Assembly (NCBI RefSeq): GCF_014193895.1
Contig: NZ_BLZR01000001.1
Span: forward strand, 3,720,001-3,784,000
Direction: 5' to 3'
DNA from: Clostridium fungisolvens
GTDB lineage: Bacteria; Bacillota; Clostridia; Clostridiales; Clostridiaceae
DNA: 64,000 nt
In this document: one piece after another, positions 8,625 through 18,798 of the stretch
How the letters are laid out: each line of letters begins with the position of its first letter
How positions within the stretch are numbered: position 1 is the stretch's first letter
Notes under the pieces: model-generated
What the model saw: the letters and a program-made list of their open reading frames with translations, nothing else
Told to the model about the DNA's origin: nothing
Database searches by the model: none
Program-made: the position numbers and the translations under genes

Positions 8625-9926
8625 ATGAAAAAGATATTTAGTTTTTTTACTATATTTTCGTTATGCCTGCTCATGTCAGGAAACATAAATGCTAAGGCAG
8701 CTACTGCACCACCAGATGTCGAATCTGAAGCTGCAGTATTAATGGATGTAAATACTGGTGAAATTATATATGGAAAAAATGAGAATAAACCTATGGCACC
8801 AGCTTCTACCACAAAGGTAATGACGGCACTTCTTACATTAGAAAATGCAAAATTAGATGATAAGGTTACCATAAGTAAAGTACCGCCTACTGCTGAAGGA
8901 ACTTCCATAGGATTAAGAGAAGGCGAGATATATACGGTTAACGACCTTTTACATGGATTACTACTTGAATCTGCAAATGATTGCGCAGAAGCTCTCGCAG
9001 AACATGTTGGTGGATCAATGGATAACTTCGTTAAGATGATGAACCAAAGAGCAAAAGCATTGGGTGCAACTAATACAAACTTTGTTAATCCAAGTGGTTT
9101 ATATGAACCTGGACACTTAACTACTGCTCACGATTTATCTTTGATGCTTAAAGAGGCTATAAAAAATCCTACTTTCGTCAAGATATGCAGAACTCAAGTT
9201 TATAAGTTTCCGCCAAGTAATTTAGACGGAAATGAGAAGTGGGTATCTACAAAGGATGAACTTATTAGAAAGAATTCTCATTTTGAATATAAGTATGCCT
9301 TAGCTGGAAAAACTGGGTATACTACTTTATCAAAGCACACATTTACAGGTGCTGCTGAAAAAGATGGACACGTATTAATTGTATCAATGCTATACTCTCA
9401 AAGTAAGCAAAACTATTTTCCAGATGCAATAAAGCTATTTGATTATGGATTCAATAATTATGAACCTATAAAGCTTTATGGTAAAGGTGATGAAGTTGCA
9501 AACTACAATGTAACTAAATCTCTTACTATACCTCTCGTAGCTACAAAAGACGTGTACTATCTGATAAATAAAAATGATTACAAGCCAAATATTTCAGAAA
9601 CAGATATAAAAAACTATTTAGCTCCTAAGATACAAATAAAAGATGCCAATTTAGAAAAAGCTTCTTTTAAGCAAGGAGATGAGATTTTAGATTCTACTGT
9701 TACTGTAAAAGGAAAAGATCTATGTGGTTTAAAACTAGCTTCAAACATAGACAGAGAGTATAAAGGCCTATTACCATCATCTACTGCTTATAAAAATATA
9801 AAGCCTTTTGTAATAGCACTTTCCATAGCAGTTATATCTATATTTCTTGTAACCTTTAGAAAATATATAAGCTTTAAGAAAAAACAATCTATAATAAAGC
9901 AGAAATACAATAATATGGCTCAATAA
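8625..9926 (+). CDS. D-alanyl-D-alanine carboxypeptidase (S11 low-molecular-weight PBP)
   Basis: Trims the terminal D-Ala of peptidoglycan stem peptides outside the membrane. 433 residues: a signal peptide (about 1-26), a catalytic domain with SxxK at Ser61-Thr-Thr-Lys64, SxN at Ser116-Ala-Asn118 and KTG at 229-231, then a beta-rich domain. A C-terminal transmembrane helix (about 390-410) with a lysine-rich cytoplasmic tail is the usual membrane anchor. ATG follows GGGGGA. It resembles the DacF/DacB group; which paralogue, and whether it is sporulation-specific, cannot be told. A terminator shared with the convergent pseudouridine synthase gene follows. Confidence 0.9.
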   Translation: MKKIFSFFTIFSLCLLMSGNINAKAATAPPDVESEAAVLMDVNTGEIIYGKNENKPMAPASTTKVMTALLTLENAKLDDKVTISKVPPTAEGTSIGLREGEIYTVNDLLHGLLLESANDCAEALAEHVGGSMDNFVKMMNQRAKALGATNTNFVNPSGLYEPGHLTTAHDLSLMLKEAIKNPTFVKICRTQVYKFPPSNLDGNEKWVSTKDELIRKNSHFEYKYALAGKTGYTTLSKHTFTGAAEKDGHVLIVSMLYSQSKQNYFPDAIKLFDYGFNNYEPIKLYGKGDEVANYNVTKSLTIPLVATKDVYYLINKNDYKPNISETDIKNYLAPKIQIKDANLEKASFKQGDEILDSTVTVKGKDLCGLKLASNIDREYKGLLPSSTAYKNIKPFVIALSIAVISIFLVTFRKYISFKKKQSIIKQKYNNMAQ

Positions 9927-9949
9927 TGAAAATATAAATTATATATAAA

Positions 9950-9985
9950 ATACCACCTTGTAAAAACACAAGGTGGTATTTCTAT
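9950..9985. terminator. Bidirectional terminator between carboxypeptidase and RluA-type genes
   Basis: ATACCACCTTGT (9950-9961) and ACAAGGTGGTAT (9968-9979) form a perfect 12-bp stem between two convergent stops, with T-rich sequence after it on the plus strand. Confidence 0.85.
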
Positions 9986-10938
9986 TTATCATTATCTTTA
10001 ATGCTCATACTATCAATAAGTTTCTTCATGTCTTCCGGTAGGTCCGCTCTAAGAGATAAAGGCTTTTTACTTCTAGGACTTTGAAAATCTAATCTGTATG
10101 CATGTAATGCCTGCCTTTTTATATATTCCTCATCATCCTCACTACCGTATAAAGTATCACCGAAAATTGGATGTCCAATATGGCTTAAATGGACTCTTAT
10201 TTGATGAGTTCTACCTGTCTCAAGGGTACACTCTACTACATCTGCTCCATTTAACCTTTCTATTACTTTATAATGAGTTATGCTTCTTTGACCTTGCTCA
10301 TCAACAATTCTTTTTATAGACTCTGGTCCCGGTCTATGTATTGGAAGATCTAGAGTTCCTTCTGTAGCTTCTAGATTTCCATGAACTATAGCAATATATC
10401 TCTTTTCGATTTCTATACTATCTCTGCTATGCTCTTTTATATTTCCTTCTTTATCTTTATCCATTGCATTTTGTTTTGATAAAGCCATATGAGCATATTG
10501 ATTTTTTGCAATTATTATAAGTCCAGAAGTATTCATATCCAATCTACTTACTAATCTAACTATACAGCTTTGGTGAGTTTCATTAAAATAATTTATTACA
10601 CCATTTGCTAAGGTACCAGACTGATGGCTTTTTGTTGGATGAACTACCATAAATGGATCCTTATTTATTACTATAATGTCTTCGTCTTCATATACTATCT
10701 TTAAATCCATTTTTTCTGGTTCAATATTCTGGCTTTCATTTTTCGAAACATTAACTTCAATGTTATCATTAAATTTTAATACGTAGTTCATTTTGACAAC
10801 TATATTATTTGCTTTAATTCTTCCGTCAATAGCTGCTCCTCTTACAAGTCTAGTAGATAATCCTAACTTTTCTTTAAGAAAATCTCTTATTTTTCTTCCC
10901 TCATATTCTTTGGGAACTACTTCTCTTATGTAGCTCAT
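9982..10938 (-). CDS. RluA/RluD-family 23S rRNA pseudouridine synthase
   Basis: Isomerises specific uridines in RNA to pseudouridine. 318 residues: an N-terminal S4 RNA-binding domain (about 12-75) and a catalytic RluA domain. The catalytic Asp lies in RLVSRLDMNTSGL; the usual HRLD reads SRLD here, keeping the Asp. The motif LETGRTHQIRVH is also present. ATG follows AGGAGAA. It is 9 bp downstream of ridA and likely cotranscribed. The exact target uridines cannot be assigned from sequence. Confidence 0.87.
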   Translation of the reverse strand: MSYIREVVPKEYEGRKIRDFLKEKLGLSTRLVRGAAIDGRIKANNIVVKMNYVLKFNDNIEVNVSKNESQNIEPEKMDLKIVYEDEDIIVINKDPFMVVHPTKSHQSGTLANGVINYFNETHQSCIVRLVSRLDMNTSGLIIIAKNQYAHMALSKQNAMDKDKEGNIKEHSRDSIEIEKRYIAIVHGNLEATEGTLDLPIHRPGPESIKRIVDEQGQRSITHYKVIERLNGADVVECTLETGRTHQIRVHLSHIGHPIFGDTLYGSEDDEEYIKRQALHAYRLDFQSPRSKKPLSLRADLPEDMKKLIDSMSIKDNDK

Positions 10939-10947
10939 ATAGTTCTC

Positions 10948-11328
10948 CTATCTATTTTTAAAAGCTATAACCTCTATCTCTATAACAGCATCTTTAGGTA
11001 ATCTGCTTATCTCTACACAGCTTCTTGCTGGAGGATTTTCTTTAAAAAATTCTCCGTAAACTTCATTAACTAAATTAAAATCATCAATATTTTTCAAGAA
11101 AATTGTTGCTTTTATTATATTATCTAAAGAGCTTCCTGCTTGCTCTAGTATCGCTTTAACATTAAGCATTGATCTTTTAGTAGCAGCTTTAATTTCGGTA
11201 ATAAGTTCTCCGGTAGCTGGATCAAGTGGTATTTGTCCTGATGTAAAAACAAGATTTTCTATACTTATCCCTTGACTATATGGTCCTATTGCTTTTGGTG
11301 CATTTTCTGTAGAAATTATATTTTTCAT
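10948..11328 (-). CDS. ridA: RidA family enamine/imine deaminase
   Basis: Hydrolyses reactive enamine/imine intermediates such as 2-aminoacrylate released by pyridoxal phosphate enzymes. 126 residues, the family size, with the signatures AIGPYSQG near the N-terminus and PPARSCVEISRLP carrying the active-site Arg, ending in IEIEVIA. RBS AGAGGAGG. It lies between an LCP protein and the pseudouridine synthase on the same strand with short gaps. Confidence 0.92.
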   Translation of the reverse strand: MKNIISTENAPKAIGPYSQGISIENLVFTSGQIPLDPATGELITEIKAATKRSMLNVKAILEQAGSSLDNIIKATIFLKNIDDFNLVNEVYGEFFKENPPARSCVEISRLPKDAVIEIEVIAFKNR

Positions 11329-11341
11329 TTCTGATCCTCCT

Positions 11342-12568
11342 CTAATTTTTATAATCTTTACCTAATATAATGATTATATCAAAATTTTCATCATTTTTTC
11401 CTAAAGTTGAAAATTTGTTTATATTTATATCATTAGAAATTGTATTTTTTAAGTTTTGATTACTTAATTGAACCTCACTTTTATTTGCCTCTTTTGCATT
11501 ACCTATTTCTATATCTTTATACCCCTTTGCTTCTAAGTCCTTCATGCATTTTGACGCAAGTCCTTGAACCTTTGTTGCGTTCAGTATCTTTATCTTCAAA
11601 GAAGATTTAGGAACTCCACCATTAGACTCAGTAACTTTTTGGCCTGATATCAATCCAATTATATCACTATTGGCTTCCTTATCATAAATAAGATAGGATA
11701 TGTTATCTATTGTCCTTGGAACTCCTTTTAAAGTATACATTTTTACATTTTCTTTTTTAAGGCTCATTCCTTCTTTTCCTAATGCTAGCAAAGTTTTTGG
11801 AGGTATATCAGTTTCTATATACTGTGGTAGTACATCTAGTATCTTACCTAACTTTGGTATGATAGCAACTGAGGTACATTTTTCAACTACCTTTTCAATA
11901 AATTTATGTTGATTATCTATCCTATCTAAATCTCCGTTTACTAATCCAGTTCCATCATTATTTTTTCTCCATCTGAAAAATTCTTCTGCTTTCTTACCAT
12001 CTAGAAGCACTGTTTGCCCTTTCTTAAAATTTATGTGAAGATTTTGAGCTGCATCATCATAGTACATATTTCTATCTATAGTCATCTCAACTCCACCAAT
12101 GGCATCTACAAAGCTCCTAAAGCCCTCATAATTCAATTTCACCAGATAATCTACCGGAACATCCATAATATCTTCTACGGCCTGCTTTATAGCGCTGTCT
12201 CCTCCTATAGAGAAGGCTGCATTTATCTTCTGACTAGAATTCTTTATCTTTATCATCATATCTCTCGGAATTGACACTATATATGCCTTTTTTTCTTTTG
12301 GAACTAAATGAACTAACATTATTGTATCAGTTCTTTTTATACTATCATTATCCTTTTGCTTAGGGTCTCCGATATCCATACCTAGAAACAAAACATTGGT
12401 AGGTAAAGAGACATCTTTTTCAACAGCTTTTCCATCATAATTTTTATTGAATTTCCCTAAGTACTTATAAAAAAAAGCGCCTGTTCCTAATGAAATGATT
12501 ATTAATAATATTAAAAGTCCCAAAAGACTTGCTTTAAATTTACTATTTATAAATTTTTCTGATTTCAT
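11342..12568 (-). CDS. LytR-CpsA-Psr (LCP) cell-wall glycopolymer ligase
   Basis: Transfers anionic glycopolymers from lipid carrier to peptidoglycan. 408 residues: a short cytoplasmic start, one membrane helix (about 14-34), and an extracellular LCP domain (about 55-215) with TDTIMLVHLVP and the Arg-rich VSIPRDMMIKI pyrophosphate-lipid motif. A DLDRIDNQHKFIEK segment and a C-terminal LytR_C-type domain (about 325-405) follow. RBS GAGGGTGAG. Upstream is a 223-bp gap with no evident gene. Confidence 0.88.
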   Translation of the reverse strand: MKSEKFINSKFKASLLGLLILLIIISLGTGAFFYKYLGKFNKNYDGKAVEKDVSLPTNVLFLGMDIGDPKQKDNDSIKRTDTIMLVHLVPKEKKAYIVSIPRDMMIKIKNSSQKINAAFSIGGDSAIKQAVEDIMDVPVDYLVKLNYEGFRSFVDAIGGVEMTIDRNMYYDDAAQNLHINFKKGQTVLLDGKKAEEFFRWRKNNDGTGLVNGDLDRIDNQHKFIEKVVEKCTSVAIIPKLGKILDVLPQYIETDIPPKTLLALGKEGMSLKKENVKMYTLKGVPRTIDNISYLIYDKEANSDIIGLISGQKVTESNGGVPKSSLKIKILNATKVQGLASKCMKDLEAKGYKDIEIGNAKEANKSEVQLSNQNLKNTISNDININKFSTLGKNDENFDIIIILGKDYKN

Positions 12569-12770
12569 CTTCTCACCCTCTAAGCTGACAGTATATTTTG
12601 TAAAACTACTTATTCACATATATTTAATTCTTACCAAAACTGCTTGACCTATATCTCAACAAGTTAATTTATATAAAACTAATTATTTTACATCTTTTTC
12701 CATTGTAAATTAATTACAAAGTATTTGCAACCTTAAATTTCACACCTATATATCAATAACCTCCAAAAAA

Positions 12771-12814
12771 ATCAAAAGCATAGATTAGTTATTATCCTAA
12801 TCTATGCTTTTGAT
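12771..12814 (-). terminator. Terminator overlapping the yqeK 3' end
   Basis: ATCAAAAGCATAGATTAG (12771-12788) pairs with its exact complement at 12797-12814, and on the minus strand a T-run follows. The last codons and stop of yqeK (stop at 12792-12794) are inside the hairpin, so the terminator doubles as coding sequence. Confidence 0.88.
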
Positions 12815-13382
12815 TTTTTATTTTTATTAACAAATCATTACGTGCGTCAATACTTAATGGATGTACAATCTGACCAAGCTTTATTACATAGGTTATAGTG
12901 TTATCAAAACCTTTTAAAGCACCTTCATCAAGGTTATCAAAAGTTAACTGCCTTAATTCTTCTACACCATTATAATTCCTATTAGGCTCAATATAATCAG
13001 CAATATATATTATCTTTTCTAATAAAGTCATAGATTTCTTTCCTGTGGTATGATGCTTTACTGCACTTAATATTTCTTCATCTTTAATTCCCATAACTTC
13101 TTTTGCAATAATTGAACCAACAATTCCATGAAGTATCTGAGGTGAATTAATTGTAATCTCATCTAATTCTACATTTCTAGACTTTAAAAATTCAAATTGT
13201 TCATCTATTTTCATATTTTTAGCACAATCGTGAACTAGAGCAGCAATTTTTGCCCTTTCTTTAGATTCGCCGTTTTTTTCTGCTAACAATTCAGCAGTAT
13301 ATACAACACCCATTGTGTGTTTATATCTGCTTTCTGTAAGATTTTGTTTTAAATATTCATCAATTTCTTCCCATGACCACAT
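12792..13382 (-). CDS. yqeK: YqeK, HD-domain symmetrical diadenosine tetraphosphatase
   Basis: HD-superfamily hydrolase; characterised homologues cleave Ap4A symmetrically. 196 residues, with HTMGVVYTAELLAE supplying the first metal His, VHDCAKNM the HD pair, and further His residues in ILHGIVGS and VKHHTTGK. RBS GGGAG, 5 bp from ATG. It follows nadD in the nadD-yqeK order found across Firmicutes, though here with a 270-bp gap that carries only a weak TCCTAAAT/ATTTAGGA hairpin (13603-13640) and AT-rich DNA. Confidence 0.9.
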   Translation of the reverse strand: MWSWEEIDEYLKQNLTESRYKHTMGVVYTAELLAEKNGESKERAKIAALVHDCAKNMKIDEQFEFLKSRNVELDEITINSPQILHGIVGSIIAKEVMGIKDEEILSAVKHHTTGKKSMTLLEKIIYIADYIEPNRNYNGVEELRQLTFDNLDEGALKGFDNTITYVIKLGQIVHPLSIDARNDLLIKIKNQKHRLG

Positions 13383-13652
13383 ATTGATTCTCCCAGTTAT
13401 AATTTATATTGTTCCATTTTAGAAAAGTTTCCACTACAACTTTAATTATATATCCAAAAGTTTGTATTTCTAGATGTATTTAAAAAACAACAGAATAATA
13501 AATTATATTTTTACTCTTTTAATAAAATTCCAATAACTTTAATGTACTCTACGGTTTAAAGATACCTTAAAGGTTTTAAACAATATAAAAAGTAAAAAAA
13601 TAATCCTAAATAAACAACTAAAAAGTTAAAAATTTAGGATAAAATATTATAT

Positions 13653-14258
13653 CTATAAATACAGCCTATTATCTCTGATGATTTTACTAACTTCATCAGG
13701 CATAAAAAAGTCCACCATATGGCCTTCTCTGATTCTATGCCTGATCCAAGTAGACGAAATATCTAATTGCAAAAGATCTAAAAATATAATTTCTTTATTA
13801 TATTTTTGCTCTACCAATCTTTTTTCATCATAGAGTTCTTCCTTAGTATACCCAGGTCTATTAAACACTACAAAATTACAGTTATCCATTATAAGATCGA
13901 CATTTTTCCACTTTTCAAGATCTATTAGGCAGTCTGCACCTGTTATAAAATATAGATCCGCACCTTTAAGAGTATCTTTTAAATGCATCAGTGTCTCGTA
14001 TGTATAGCTTAAACCTTGCTTGTTTACTTCATAATCACTTGTTGTGAAACCCTCATAAGATTTTACAGCTATATCAACCATTTTATATCTTAAATGACTA
14101 TCAGTTATATTTTTCTCATCTTTATGTGGTGGATTTCCGCTCGGCATAAAAATAATCTCATCTAAATCTAACAATCTCTTAGCCTCATAGGCTATATATA
14201 TATGTCCATTATGAATAGGATCAAAGGTTCCCCCGAGTATTCCTATTTTCTTTGACAT
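13653..14258 (-). CDS. nadD: Nicotinate-nucleotide adenylyltransferase
   Basis: Adenylates nicotinate mononucleotide to deamido-NAD, an essential step of NAD synthesis in the cytoplasm. 201 residues, with the nucleotidyltransferase motif GGTFDPIHNGH (about 9-19) and the C-terminal ISSTWIR motif (the usual ISSTxIR). ATG follows AGGATA. It starts 6 bp after the yhbY stop, so obg-yhbY-nadD form a likely transcript. Confidence 0.94.
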   Translation of the reverse strand: MSKKIGILGGTFDPIHNGHIYIAYEAKRLLDLDEIIFMPSGNPPHKDEKNITDSHLRYKMVDIAVKSYEGFTTSDYEVNKQGLSYTYETLMHLKDTLKGADLYFITGADCLIDLEKWKNVDLIMDNCNFVVFNRPGYTKEELYDEKRLVEQKYNKEIIFLDLLQLDISSTWIRHRIREGHMVDFFMPDEVSKIIRDNRLYL

Positions 14259-14264
14259 AGTATC

Positions 14265-14567
14265 CTATTTATCACCCTTTGGTAATTCTATTTTAGGATT
14301 TTTTTGTGATTGTTTAAATAGAACTATTTTATTTCCGATAGCTTGAATTCCCTCACATCCTATTTCTTCACATATAACATCTGAAGCTTCTCTAGTTCCA
14401 TAACCACTGTTTTCTAACACTGATATTTTGATTAATTCTCTAGCTTCAAGTGCATCTCGTATTTGCTTTAAAAATGGTTCTTCTATACCATTCTTACCTA
14501 ATTGAAATATAGGGCTTATACCGTTTGCTAGAGATCTAAGGTATGCTCTTTGTTTTGTCGTAATCAA
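14265..14567 (-). CDS. yhbY: YhbY-type CRM-domain ribosome assembly protein
   Basis: A 100-residue single-domain CRM RNA-binding protein; homologues associate with pre-50S particles. Near the start is QRAYLRSLA, followed by a GKNGI loop (FQLGKNGIEEPF), the family signature equivalent to GxxG. The start is TTG (14565-14567) after AGGAGG with 7-bp spacing. It lies between obg and nadD, both also linked to assembly or essential metabolism. Confidence 0.9.
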   Translation of the reverse strand: MITTKQRAYLRSLANGISPIFQLGKNGIEEPFLKQIRDALEARELIKISVLENSGYGTREASDVICEEIGCEGIQAIGNKIVLFKQSQKNPKIELPKGDK

Positions 14568-14731
14568 TTTATTTTCCTCCTTGTTTAAGTTTATATATCA
14601 AATAATAAAAATGTTTTGAAAGGAGATATTTTTTATATTATTAATATCTCCTTGAGTCATAAACATTTCTTAAATTATTCTATAATATATAAACCAAATT
14701 TAATTCAATATTTAAGATAAGAGATTTTTAA

Positions 14732-16030
<1,299 letters not shown>

Positions 16031-16045
16031 TTACCTTATACTTTT

Positions 16046-16100
16046 GTTTGTACTTGTTTTAAAATGCCCACTTACTAGGTATTTTAAAACAAGTACAAAC
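16046..16100 (-). promoter_or_regulatory. Perfect 20-bp inverted repeat in the obg leader
   Basis: The arms 16046-16065 and 16081-16100 are exact 20-bp complements around a 15-nt loop, ending 28 bp before the obg ATG. No T-run follows on the obg strand, so it is not a standard terminator. It could be a leader RNA structure or a protein-binding palindrome. Confidence 0.7.
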
Positions 16101-16180
16101 TAAAATTCATTAATTTTTGGATACTCTATATATTATTGATAGCCTGTATATGCAAATAATATACATCTTCATAATACTTG

Positions 16181-16213
16181 AAAAGCACCCTTTTTACAAA
16201 AGGGTGCTTTTAT
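16181..16213 (-). terminator. Terminator after rplU-prp-rpmA
   Basis: AAAAGCACCCTTTT and AAAAGGGTGCTTTT form a strong stem with a short loop, 10 bp past the rpmA stop. On the minus strand the 3' arm ends in TTTT. Confidence 0.85.
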
Positions 16214-16221
16214 AACTAGGA

Positions 16222-16521
16222 TTATTCAGCTATTTCTTGAATTTCTACTGGATAAACAGAAGCTTTCTTCTTGTCTTTTCCAAGTCTTTCAAATTTAACA
16301 ACTCCATCGATCTTTGCAAATAAAGTATCATCGCTTCCTTTACCTACATTAGCACCTGGATGTATCTTTGTTCCTCTTTGTCTAACAAGTATGTTTCCAG
16401 CAAGAACAAATTGTCCATCAGCTGATTTAACACCAAGTCTCTTTGACTCAGAATCTCTACCGTTCTTGGAGCTACCAACTCCTTTTTTATGAGCGAACAA
16501 TTGAAGGTTCATGATTAGCAT
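16222..16521 (-). CDS. rpmA: 50S ribosomal protein L27 with Prp-cleaved N-terminus
   Basis: 99 residues. The N-terminus [14 protein letters not shown] carries the Firmicutes extension that the Prp protease removes after the aromatic residue-Ala, exposing the HKKG start that reaches the peptidyl transferase centre. The [13 protein letters not shown] core is standard L27. The start is the ATG at 16519-16521, well placed after GAGGAGGTGT. It lies in the rplU-prp-rpmA operon, so the substrate is encoded beside its protease. Confidence 0.96.
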   Translation of the reverse strand: MLIMNLQLFAHKKGVGSSKNGRDSESKRLGVKSADGQFVLAGNILVRQRGTKIHPGANVGKGSDDTLFAKIDGVVKFERLGKDKKKASVYPVEIQEIAE

Positions 16522-16525
16522 AGTA

Positions 16526-16897
16526 CTACACCTCCTCTTTTTTTACATATATATATTGGTCTGCTTTATTTTTTCCAAAACTTTGCTCTAAGGATAATAA
16601 AATACTGTCTATGCTAAGTTCAAAAGTTTTTAATAAGACCTGTGCTTTTTGAAGTTCTTCTTCATTAAGCTCTCTAAGATCTAACTTAATATATCCATCC
16701 GCCATTTCGTATGGTACATTAAGCTTAAGTACTTCGTCTAAGCCTATAAGTACACTTTGAGATAATACAGATACTGAATTACATATCATGTCATATGCTT
16801 CTCCAACTAAAATCATTTCTCTTTCTCTAAGAGCATGATTTTGTATCCTAAATCCAATTATTATGTCCTTAGTCGTATAAATATCTAACTTAATCAT
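16526..16897 (-). CDS. prp: Prp ribosomal-processing cysteine protease
   Basis: Cleaves the N-terminal extension of L27. 123 residues, encoded between rplU and rpmA as in all Firmicutes with the long L27. The catalytic pair appears to be His21 (in IQNHALRE) and Cys39 (in YDMICNSVS). The usual GHA motif reads NHA, and His and Cys are 18 residues apart; in the Staphylococcus protein I recall His22 and Cys34. So the active-site loop is about six residues longer. The gene starts one base after the rplU stop with only a weak ribosome binding site, implying translational coupling. Confidence 0.88.
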   Translation of the reverse strand: MIKLDIYTTKDIIIGFRIQNHALREREMILVGEAYDMICNSVSVLSQSVLIGLDEVLKLNVPYEMADGYIKLDLRELNEEELQKAQVLLKTFELSIDSILLSLEQSFGKNKADQYIYVKKEEV

Positions 16898-16898
16898 A

Positions 16899-17210
16899 TT
16901 AAGCTTCTATTTTTTCGATAACTAGCTTAGTGTAAGGTTGTCTGTGGCCGTTCTTTCTTCTATAGTCTTTCTTTCTCTTGTACTTGAAAACTATAATTTT
17001 CTTAGCCTTGCCTTGAGCAACTACCTTAGCAACTACCTTAGCACCTTCTACTACTGGTGTACCAACCTTAAGTTCACCATCCTTAGCTACTGCTAGAACT
17101 TCTGTTAACTCAACTGTTGCTTCAACTTCAGCTTCTAATTTTTCAACGAATATAACATCGCCTTCTTGAACTCTGAATTGTTTTCCACCTGTCTTAACTA
17201 CTGCGTACAT
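16899..17210 (-). CDS. rplU: 50S ribosomal protein L21
   Basis: 103 residues, bearing [18 protein letters not shown] at the N-terminus and the C-terminal [19 protein letters not shown]-binding stretch, both diagnostic of L21. RBS GAGGAGGTG. First gene of rplU-prp-rpmA, preceded by an L21-leader RNA and a good sigma-A promoter. Confidence 0.97.
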   Translation of the reverse strand: MYAVVKTGGKQFRVQEGDVIFVEKLEAEVEATVELTEVLAVAKDGELKVGTPVVEGAKVVAKVVAQGKAKKIIVFKYKRKKDYRRKNGHRQPYTKLVIEKIEA

Positions 17211-17214
17211 AAAA

Positions 17215-17291
17215 ACACCTCCTCATTACGGTCTCGCCACTTCAGGTACGATTGTACAATCGTTTATGGAACCTTATGTGTGCGGTTCACA
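17215..17291 (-). ncRNA. L21 leader RNA
   Basis: A structured 5' leader of the rplU operon. On the minus strand it has GAACCGCACACATAAGGTTC, where GAACC and GGTTC pair, then ACGATTGTACAATCGT, a self-complementary hairpin, and a CTGAAGTGGCGAGACC segment before the ribosome binding site. Position, length and conserved-looking GAACCGCAC core match the known Firmicutes L21 leader family, thought to mediate autogenous control. Confidence 0.72.
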
Positions 17292-17297
17292 AATGCC

Positions 17298-17326
17298 ATT
17301 CTACCATATCGGACATATTTTGTAAA
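17298..17326 (-). promoter_or_regulatory. Sigma-A promoter of rplU-prp-rpmA
   Basis: On the minus strand TTTACA (17321-17326), a 17-bp spacer, TAGAAT (17298-17303). Transcription would start near 17291, directly at the L21 leader. Confidence 0.8.
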
Positions 17327-17348
17327 GTTATTTTTAAATATATATATA

Positions 17349-18782
17349 CTACTCAACTTGTAACTTATAGTTACTTACAGCATCAATTTGATTCTTAAAT
17401 AGTAAAGGTTCTAACTTGTAGTAATCTATTGAATCTATAAATTTAATATAGATATTTTTATCTAAGGCACCAATATCCTTTAAAAATTGCACCTTGTCAC
17501 CTATTACATAGTCTTCATATACATCTTTTAACTCTATATAAAAGTCTTTGATACTACCTTCACCTTCAGTCCTTATAATATCATTCTTAATCAGATGCTT
17601 TATGTAAGAACCTTTCAGCCTTTTTCCATGTCCATTACAGATATCGCAGTTTTCTTCTATATAATCGTAAATACTCTTTCCTCTTCTACTTCTTGATATT
17701 TGCAGAAGATTAAGCTCCGTAAATTGATATACTCTAGCTCTACTGCTATCACCCTCAAGACTTTCCTTTATGGTAGCATATACCTTATTCTTAGCCTGAG
17801 AGTTATCCATATCAATAAAATCTACTACTATTATACCACTAAGATTTCTAAGTCTGATCTGTCTTCCTATCTCTTTTGCAGCCTCAATATTCGTTTCTTC
17901 AGCTGTTTTAGAAAAATTTCTTCCGCTAACATTCTTTGCCGAATTCACATCAATTACATACATCGCTTCGGTTTTATCAATAACTATATTTCCACCACAT
18001 TTTAAGTTAACTCTAGAGTTTCTTAAATTAAGTATTTCTTTTTCTATTCCATAATAGTCAAATAAACTTCTTATCTCTTTATGCATTATTAATTGAATGT
18101 TTTTTTCATCAGCTATATAGTCTTTTACAGCAGAATAATCTTCCATAGAATCTACAATAATCTTTGACGTATCACCATTTATATTATCTCTTAAAACCTT
18201 ATGAAGAAGCGCATTTTCTCCATAGAGCTTTTTGTTTTTCAAGCTATATAAAGCTTCTCTTTCGATAGCTTCATATCTATCTTTAAGTTTATTTATTTCC
18301 TGTTTTATAATATCAGCTGATACATCTTTAGCATTGGTTCTTATGGTTATAGAGAAGCCTTCAATTGTTTCTATTGTACTTTTTAGACTATCTCTAATAT
18401 CCTGATCTTCTATTCTTTTAGATATAAGAAGCTCTTTATTTCCCCTAGTTATTACAACAAATCTGCCAGGTAGACTCATAGGCGTAGCAACTTTAGGCCC
18501 TTTACTGCCAAAACTCTCACTTAAGATTTCAACAATTATGTCTTGCCCTTTTTTCAATGGATTTTTTCTCATATCGAAGTGTAAATATCCATTCTTTTCG
18601 TGTCCAATTTCTATAAAGGCACTACCTATTGCAGGTACTATATTTTTTACAGTTCCCTTATACACCTCTCCTGGAAGAGGTTCATTATTTTCTTCTTCTA
18701 CAAAACATTCTGTTAAGCTTCCTTTTTCCTTTATAGCAATCCTAAGAATCTTTTCTCTTCTTTCTATAAAAAGTTCTCTCAT
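17349..18782 (-). CDS. rng: Ribonuclease G/E family endoribonuclease
   Basis: Single-strand-specific endoribonuclease of RNA processing and decay. 477 residues: an S1 RNA-binding insert (about 35-115), a DNase I-like catalytic region with IDKTEAMYVIDVNSAK and GIIVVDFIDMD carrying metal-binding Asp residues, then the zinc-link CDICNGHGKR and a small domain. The size matches RNase G rather than full RNase E, with no C-terminal scaffold. It is 16 bp downstream of the DUF2344 gene and likely in the same transcript, a common clostridial arrangement before rplU. Confidence 0.92.
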   Translation of the reverse strand: MRELFIERREKILRIAIKEKGSLTECFVEEENNEPLPGEVYKGTVKNIVPAIGSAFIEIGHEKNGYLHFDMRKNPLKKGQDIIVEILSESFGSKGPKVATPMSLPGRFVVITRGNKELLISKRIEDQDIRDSLKSTIETIEGFSITIRTNAKDVSADIIKQEINKLKDRYEAIEREALYSLKNKKLYGENALLHKVLRDNINGDTSKIIVDSMEDYSAVKDYIADEKNIQLIMHKEIRSLFDYYGIEKEILNLRNSRVNLKCGGNIVIDKTEAMYVIDVNSAKNVSGRNFSKTAEETNIEAAKEIGRQIRLRNLSGIIVVDFIDMDNSQAKNKVYATIKESLEGDSSRARVYQFTELNLLQISRSRRGKSIYDYIEENCDICNGHGKRLKGSYIKHLIKNDIIRTEGEGSIKDFYIELKDVYEDYVIGDKVQFLKDIGALDKNIYIKFIDSIDYYKLEPLLFKNQIDAVSNYKLQVE

Positions 18783-18798
18783 AATACTTTACCTTATA

